A DNA stretch of 64,000 nt from Actinomycetes bacterium (GTDB taxonomy: Bacteria; Actinomycetota; Actinomycetes; Actinomycetales; Microbacteriaceae), in the NCBI GenBank assembly GCA_023386365.1, contig JAEWJX010000084.1:1-64000 (forward strand), written 5' to 3'. Positions within the stretch are counted from its first letter, which is position 1, and the number at the start of each line of letters is the position of its first letter. The notes under the pieces were generated by a model. It was not told the DNA's origin and did no database searches. It saw only the letters and a program-made list of their open reading frames with translations. This document shows positions 58,626 through 64,000 of this stretch, piece after piece. Position numbers and translations under genes: made by a program.

Positions 58626-59180
58626 ATGCGGAAACTGATCGCGCAGTTCACGCGCTTCGGCGTCGTCGGACTGCTCGGGCTCGTGATCGACCTCGCCGTC
58701 TTCAACCTGCTGCGCAGCACCGTGCTCTCGCCCGAGAACCTGCACGAGGGTCCCGTGCTGGCGAAGATCATCTCCACCTCGCTGGCGATCGTGGCGAACT
58801 GGATCGGCAACCGCTACTGGACCTTCCGCGAGCACCGCGGCCGCCAGCTGTGGCGCGAGTTCGTCGAGTTCCTGATCGTGAGCCTCGGCGGCATGCTGAT
58901 CGGCCTCGCCTGCCTGTGGATCTCGCACTACGTCCTCGGGTTCACCAGCATCATCGCCGACAACATCTCGACCAACGTGATCGGCCTCGCGCTCGGCACC
59001 CTGTTCCGGTTCACCTTCTACCGGCTGTGGGTGTTCGCGCCCCACCGCGGCGACCGCGCCCCGGCCGTGTTCAGCGACTCCGACGATCAGGCGGGAGCCG
59101 TGACGAAGGCGCCCTCGAGCGCCGCACCGTCGGGTATCCCGGCGCCCATGGTCCCCGACGCGCGCCCGAGCGCCCGGTAG
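58626..59180 (+). CDS. GtrA-like four-helix membrane protein
   Basis: The 184-residue protein has four membrane helices (about 10-30, 48-66, 80-100 and 112-135) with the GtrA hallmarks FGVVGLLGLVIDLAVFNLL and NRYWTF plus FRFTFYRLWVF. GtrA-like proteins are thought to flip or bind polyprenyl-phosphate sugars. A member lies between purK and the PH-domain gene in M. tuberculosis (Rv3277). The C-terminal 40 residues are polar, and their codons overlap the converging ugd gene by 94 bases. It may supply the outer face with the sugar lipids made by the GT2 enzymes in this window. Confidence 0.9.
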   Translation: MRKLIAQFTRFGVVGLLGLVIDLAVFNLLRSTVLSPENLHEGPVLAKIISTSLAIVANWIGNRYWTFREHRGRQLWREFVEFLIVSLGGMLIGLACLWISHYVLGFTSIIADNISTNVIGLALGTLFRFTFYRLWVFAPHRGDRAPAVFSDSDDQAGAVTKAPSSAAPSGIPAPMVPDARPSAR

Positions 59181-60448
59181 TCCCACCCAGCAGCAGCCCA
59201 GGCGGCGGCGTCGAGTGCGTTGCGCCCGTCGATGATGCGCCGACCGGCGACCCGGATGCGCAGAGCCGCCGGATCGAGCGCGCGGAACTGCTCCCACTCG
59301 GTGAGGAGGACCACCAGCTCCGCGCCCTCCACCGCATCCCGCAGCTCGGCACGGTAGTCGAGCTCCGGATGCCGACGCCGCGCCGTCTCGATCGCCTGCG
59401 GGTCGGTGGCGCGCACCGCGGCCCCCGCCTCGTGCAGCCGCGCCGCCACGTCGAGCGCCGGCGAGTCGCGTACGTCGTCCGAGTCCGGTTTGAAGGCGAG
59501 CCCCAGCACGGCGATCCGGCGGCCGCGCACCGAACCGCCGAGAGCGTCCTCGGCCAGTTGCACGACCCGGTCGCGGCGCCGAAGGTTCACCCGGTCCACC
59601 TCGCCGAGGAACGCGAGGGCCTCCCCCACCCCCAGCTCGGTCGCGCGCGCCTGGAACGCGCGGATGTCCTTCGGGAGGCACCCGCCGCCGAAGCCGACGC
59701 CCGCGTTCAGGAACCGGCGCCCGATCCGTGCGTCGTACCCGATCGCGTCGGCGAGCGTGGTCACGTCGGCGCCGGCGACTTCCGCCACCTCCGCCATCGC
59801 GTTGATGAACGAGATCTTGGTGGCCAGGAACGCGTTCGCCGCCACCTTGACCAGCTCGGCGGTGGCCAGATCCCCGACGATGCGCGGGGTGCCGACCGTG
59901 AGAGCGAATGCGTAGACGGCGTCGAGCACCGCGGCATCGGCCGCGCCGGCCACGCCGTACACGAGCCGGTCGGGCCGCAGGGTGTCGTCGACCGCGTGCC
60001 CTTCACGAAGGAACTCCGGGTTCCAGGCGAGACGCGCACCGGCAGCCTCGATGCGCGAGGTCAGGCGCGCGGCGGTGCCGACCGGCACCGTCGACTTGCC
60101 CACCACGAGCGACCCGGCGGCGAGGTGGGGCAGCAGCGCGTCGACCGCCGCGTCGACGAACCGCAGATCGGCGCTGCCGTCGGTGTTCTGCGGGGTGCCG
60201 ACCGCGAGGAAGTGCACCTCCGCCCCTGCGGCGTCGGCCGGGTCGGTGGAGAAGCGGAGGTTCCCCGCCGCGACCCCCTCGGCGAGCAACGGCTCGAGGC
60301 CCGGCTCGAAGAACGGGGCACGACCGGCGGACAGCTCACCCACCCTCAGCGGGTCGACATCCACGCCGACCACATCGTGCCCGAGGGAGGCCATGCAGGC
60401 CGCGTGGACCGCCCCGAGGTATCCGCATCCGATGACCGAGATCCGCAT
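59087..60448 (-). CDS. ugd: UDP-glucose 6-dehydrogenase
   Basis: The 453-residue enzyme has GCGYLG at 7-12, AVGTPQ, the KSTVPVGT segment, NPEFLREG, K201 and the thioester cysteine C257 (GFGGGCLPKD). It oxidises UDP-glucose to UDP-glucuronate. The GGGCLPKD motif marks it as the UDP-glucose type, unlike the WbpA-like enzyme at 41061. The ATG lies 6 bases after TACCGT. The gene is an addition relative to the mycobacterial order, where GtrA and PH genes are neighbours. Its 3' 94 bases overlap the GtrA-like gene. Confidence 0.94.
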   Translation of the reverse strand: MRISVIGCGYLGAVHAACMASLGHDVVGVDVDPLRVGELSAGRAPFFEPGLEPLLAEGVAAGNLRFSTDPADAAGAEVHFLAVGTPQNTDGSADLRFVDAAVDALLPHLAAGSLVVGKSTVPVGTAARLTSRIEAAGARLAWNPEFLREGHAVDDTLRPDRLVYGVAGAADAAVLDAVYAFALTVGTPRIVGDLATAELVKVAANAFLATKISFINAMAEVAEVAGADVTTLADAIGYDARIGRRFLNAGVGFGGGCLPKDIRAFQARATELGVGEALAFLGEVDRVNLRRRDRVVQLAEDALGGSVRGRRIAVLGLAFKPDSDDVRDSPALDVAARLHEAGAAVRATDPQAIETARRRHPELDYRAELRDAVEGAELVVLLTEWEQFRALDPAALRIRVAGRRIIDGRNALDAAAWAAAGWDYRALGRASGTMGAGIPDGAALEGAFVTAPA

Positions 60449-60454
60449 ACCCGC

Positions 60455-60460
60455 ACGGTA
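60455..60460 (-). promoter_or_regulatory. -10 hexamer TACCGT of ugd, leaderless
   Basis: TACCGT, 6 bases, ATG at 60448 on the minus strand. Confidence 0.5.
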
Positions 60461-60534
60461 GGCAGCGTCACCCGGCGCGACGCCATGCGGAAGGTGACGT
60501 GTCGGTCAACGGTTCCGGAACATCCGGAAACCGC

Positions 60535-61104
60535 TCAGCGGCCCCCGAGGACGGTCGTCTCGTCGTTCGGCCGGGACTGCTCCTGCTGGCGCCGCGACGC
60601 CACCGGATTCAGCGACAGCTCCATGAGGTCGTGCAGGGTCGCCTGCACCAGGTCGGCACCCGGGACATCGCGCAGCACGACCGGGTGCTCGAGACCGGTG
60701 TTGATGCGCACATCGCCCGACCCGAACATGGCCTGCAGTCCCGCCTTGCGCACCGTCACGTCGTAGCCGCGGCTGTGCAGCAGCTCCTGGCGGGTGCGCA
60801 CGAAGAGGCCGCCGCGCAGCACGATGCGGCGGGTGGTGATCGTGTAGTTGCGCCCCAGCCAGCTGAGCAGCGGCAGGAGGAACAGCAGGATCGCGATCAA
60901 CACGGCCGCGGCCAGCACGCCCCAGTTCATCCACGCCTCGTCGAACGTGCCGCCGAAGTAGCCGAGCGCCGCGGCGTCGGCGATCAGCACCAGACTCGGC
61001 CAGAACAGCGCCCGCCCGTGCGACCGCACCCGCGCGACGACGGCCTCCGGCTGCACCGACGAGACGGCGCCGGAGGCGTGGGGCGAGGACCCGGTCTGGG
61101 ACAT
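60535..61104 (-). CDS. Bacterial PH-domain (bPH2) membrane protein
   Basis: The 189-residue protein has two membrane helices (about 33-50 and 60-82) followed by a bPH2 domain (about 86-165) with NYTITTRRIVLRGG and the W-free beta pattern of the family. It matches the position and layout of Rv3278c between the GtrA gene and birA. The role is unknown. The birA stop TAG sits 10 bases before its ATG; TAGAAA at that point fits the spacing of a -10 hexamer except for the last base, and AGGGG could serve as a ribosome site. Confidence 0.88.
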   Translation of the reverse strand: MSQTGSSPHASGAVSSVQPEAVVARVRSHGRALFWPSLVLIADAAALGYFGGTFDEAWMNWGVLAAAVLIAILLFLLPLLSWLGRNYTITTRRIVLRGGLFVRTRQELLHSRGYDVTVRKAGLQAMFGSGDVRINTGLEHPVVLRDVPGADLVQATLHDLMELSLNPVASRRQQEQSRPNDETTVLGGR

Positions 61105-61113
61105 GCCCCTTTT

Positions 61114-61905
61114 CTAACGCACGTGCGTCACATCACCGGCCGCGACAGACCGAGCGACCCCGTCACGGTCGGCGATCACCAGCCGGCCGTCGACGTCGAG
61201 GTCGACCGCGGTCCCTCGCAGTTCGTCGTCCCCCGGCAGCTCGATCCGCACCGCGCGGCCCAAGGTGAGGCACCGCGCCCGCGCCTGCGCACGGATGCCG
61301 GACGCCTCCGCATCCGTCCCCGCCGCGAGGTAGCGGGTGACGCGGTCACGCAGCCCCTCGAGGTAGGCCGCCAGCACCAGGTCCTCGAGGTCGTCGTCGA
61401 CCGGCACCCCCTCGACCGCGAGGGAGGTGGCGGTCGGCACGGGAAGCTCCCCCTCGGTCATGCGCGTGTTCAGCCCCGCGCCCACCACGACACCCGCACC
61501 CGACGACAGCAGTTCGGCGAGCACGCCGCAGATCTTCCGGCCGTCGACGAGCACGTCGTTCGGCCACTTGAACCCCACCTCGCGCCCCGGCAGAGCGCCC
61601 GCGACCGCCTCCGTCATGGAGACGCCGGCGATCACCGGAAGCCAACCGAGGCGGTCGGGGGTGGGCACCGAACCGTCGGCCAACCGCGGACGCAGCAGCA
61701 CCGAGGTGGCGATGCTCGCCCCCGGCGGCGCCGTCCAGGAACGACCCAGCCGCCCCTTCCCCGCGCTCTGGTAGCGGGTCAGCATGACCGTCAGATCGCC
61801 GAACCCCTCACGGTCGGCACGCGCCGCGAGCTCCGTGTTGGTCGAGCTCGACGACGCCAGCTCGTACAGGGCGGGGGCCACCGCGCGACTCCGGTCGAAG
61901 CTCAT
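61114..61905 (-). CDS. birA: Biotin-[acetyl-CoA-carboxylase] ligase, no DNA-binding domain
   Basis: The 263-residue ligase makes biotinyl-AMP and attaches biotin to the carrier subunit of acyl-CoA carboxylases, which include the AccD complex encoded nearby. SAGKGRLGRSW is the biotin/AMP loop (usually GRGRxG; here GKGRLG), and KWPNDVLVDGRKICGVL holds the catalytic lysine. The N-terminal helix-turn-helix of bifunctional BirA is absent, as in other actinobacteria. The ATG at 61905 fits a hexamer 7 bases upstream; the longer open frame crosses the divergent gene. Confidence 0.94.
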   Translation of the reverse strand: MSFDRSRAVAPALYELASSSSTNTELAARADREGFGDLTVMLTRYQSAGKGRLGRSWTAPPGASIATSVLLRPRLADGSVPTPDRLGWLPVIAGVSMTEAVAGALPGREVGFKWPNDVLVDGRKICGVLAELLSSGAGVVVGAGLNTRMTEGELPVPTATSLAVEGVPVDDDLEDLVLAAYLEGLRDRVTRYLAAGTDAEASGIRAQARARCLTLGRAVRIELPGDDELRGTAVDLDVDGRLVIADRDGVARSVAAGDVTHVR

Positions 61906-61929
61906 GGCGGTCAGCCTAGGATGTCGTCC
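61906..61929. promoter_or_regulatory. Back-to-back divergent leaderless promoters sharing a TA (birA / polyprenol-phosphate mannosyltransferase)
   Basis: The core AGCCTAGGAT (61913-61922) gives TAGGCT on the minus strand, 7 bases before the birA ATG, and TAGGAT on the plus strand, 7 bases before the ATG at 61930. The two hexamers share the central TA, as at 34162-34171. Confidence 0.5.
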
Positions 61930-62754
61930 ATGCCGTCCGCGCAAGCCTCACGGCCCGGGCGCGTCCTCGTGGTCACCCCGACCTACGACGAGGCCGACAA
62001 CCTCGAGACCACCGTCGCCGCCCTGCGGCGTGCCGCACCGACCGCCGACATCCTCGTCGTCGACGACGCCAGCCCCGACGGGACCGGCGAGATCGCCGAC
62101 CGTCTCGCCGCATCCGACCCCGGGCTGCACGTCATGCACCGCACCGCGAAAGACGGGCTCGGCCGCGCCTACCTCGCCGGCTTCGCGTGGGCGCTCGAGC
62201 GGGGGTACGACGTCGTCGTCGAGTTCGACGCAGACGGGTCGCACCCCGCCGACGCCCTGCCCGCCATGCTCGACGCCCTCGCCGACCCGGCCACGGGCCT
62301 CGTCATCGGTTCCCGCTGGGTGCCCGGCGGGCGCCTCGTCGACTGGCCCGCCTACCGCCGTCGCCTCAGCAAAGCCGCCAACGGGTACGCGCGGGTCATG
62401 CTGCGCCTGCCGGTGCGCGACGTGACCGCCGGCTACCGCGCCTACCGCGCGGAGGTCCTCGACCAGATCGCCCACCAGGTGGTCGACTCCCGCGGCTACT
62501 GCTTCCAGATCGACCTCACCATCCGCACCGCCGACGCCGGATGGCGCATCCGCGAAGTGCCCATCACCTTCACCGAGCGGCGCGCGGGCGCCTCCAAGAT
62601 GACCGGCGGCGTCGTCGTCGAGGCGATGTGGCGGGTCACCGTGTGGGGCCTGACGCGGCTGGTGCGCCGCCCCCGACCACTCGCCCGTGACCAAGCAGAC
62701 AGCCCCGGCGTTGTCGCCAACCCACAACCCCCTCGCCCGGAGGGTGACGGATAG
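61930..62754 (+). CDS. Polyprenol monophosphomannose synthase (Ppm1/DPM1 type GT2)
   Basis: The 274-residue protein has VVTPTYDEADN, D45/D46 (VVDDASPDGT), the metal site D100-A-D102-G-S-H and VIGSRWVPGG, all hallmarks of dolichol/polyprenol-phosphate mannose synthases. RAGASKMTGG in the C-terminal part matches the acceptor loop. It would make polyprenol-phosphate-mannose from GDP-mannose for GT-C enzymes outside the cell, and links to manA. There are no membrane spans, unlike the N-acyltransferase-fused Ppm1 of some mycobacteria. An ATG at 61921 overlaps the hexamer and is less likely. Its TAG stop is the first half of the accD hexamer. Confidence 0.92.
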   Translation: MPSAQASRPGRVLVVTPTYDEADNLETTVAALRRAAPTADILVVDDASPDGTGEIADRLAASDPGLHVMHRTAKDGLGRAYLAGFAWALERGYDVVVEFDADGSHPADALPAMLDALADPATGLVIGSRWVPGGRLVDWPAYRRRLSKAANGYARVMLRLPVRDVTAGYRAYRAEVLDQIAHQVVDSRGYCFQIDLTIRTADAGWRIREVPITFTERRAGASKMTGGVVVEAMWRVTVWGLTRLVRRPRPLARDQADSPGVVANPQPPRPEGDG

Positions 62755-62757
62755 GCT
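62752..62757 (+). promoter_or_regulatory. -10 hexamer TAGGCT of accD, built on the upstream stop codon
   Basis: TAGGCT, 7 bases, GTG at 62765. Its first three bases are the stop codon of the preceding gene. Confidence 0.5.
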
Positions 62758-62764
62758 GAACGCC

Positions 62765-64000
<1,236 letters not shown>

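Noticed and set aside
60499..61929. N-terminal extension of the polyprenol-phosphate mannosyltransferase to 751 residues
   Set aside because: It is antisense to the PH-domain gene and birA. The true start at 61930 has the right promoter spacing.

Overview
The window is GC-rich, gene-dense DNA from an actinobacterium. A WhiB regulator, a mycobacterial-type acyl-CoA carboxylase beta subunit, a WbbL-type rhamnosyltransferase, LGFP repeats and very short or leaderless 5' ends point to the Micrococcales, probably Microbacteriaceae; the family is my inference. I see no rRNA, tRNA, CRISPR array, insertion sequence or phage gene, and no gene-free stretch longer than about 150 bases.

Layout. 1-9.2 kb: a cut-off membrane glycosyltransferase, whiB, galE, a 37-residue membrane peptide, a GlxA-type regulator, a membrane-anchored protein of unknown function, a methyltransferase, manA and an acyl-CoA dehydrogenase. 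9.2-48.7 kb: a large surface-glycan region with two tandem Wzy-like polymerases, about a dozen glycosyltransferases, two undecaprenyl-phosphate-sugar modules (GT2 + DUF2304, with DUF2142 membrane proteins), a MOP-type flippase, an exporter-type ABC protein, a Wzm/Wzt pair, O-acyltransferases, a second galE, and a secreted LGFP-repeat protein. It also holds five genes matching the WbpA/B/E/D/I route to UDP-ManNAc(3NAc)A. 48.8-55.6 kb: wbbL, an acyltransferase, rmlA-rmlC divergent from rmlB-rmlD, and a GT4. 55.5-64 kb: LCP ligase, purE, purK, GtrA-like protein, UDP-glucose dehydrogenase, PH-domain protein, birA, a Ppm1-like polyprenol-phosphate mannosyltransferase and accD, which runs off the end.

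The flanks (whiB, manA, acyl-CoA dehydrogenase / wbbL, rmlD, LCP, purE, purK, GtrA, PH protein, birA, accD) are the set found together around Rv3255c-Rv3280 in Mycobacterium tuberculosis. The glycan region therefore looks like a roughly 40-kb accessory block inside a conserved envelope neighbourhood.

How the genes fit together: RmlABCD make dTDP-rhamnose, GalE and Ugd make UDP-galactose and UDP-glucuronate, ManA feeds mannose, and the Wbp-like set would make a diacetamido uronic acid. WbbL and the other glycosyltransferases would build lipid-linked chains, moved by the flippase or ABC systems, polymerised by the Wzy-like proteins, trimmed with side sugars by the polyprenyl-phosphate modules, acylated, and attached to peptidoglycan by the LCP protein. 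No initiating phosphoglycosyltransferase gene (WecA, WbaP or PglC type) is visible.

Regulation: about twenty genes have a TAnnnT-like hexamer exactly 6-7 bases before an ATG or GTG, the layout of leaderless promoters. In two places two such hexamers lie back to back and share a central TA. In three places the TAG stop of one gene is also the start of the next gene's hexamer.
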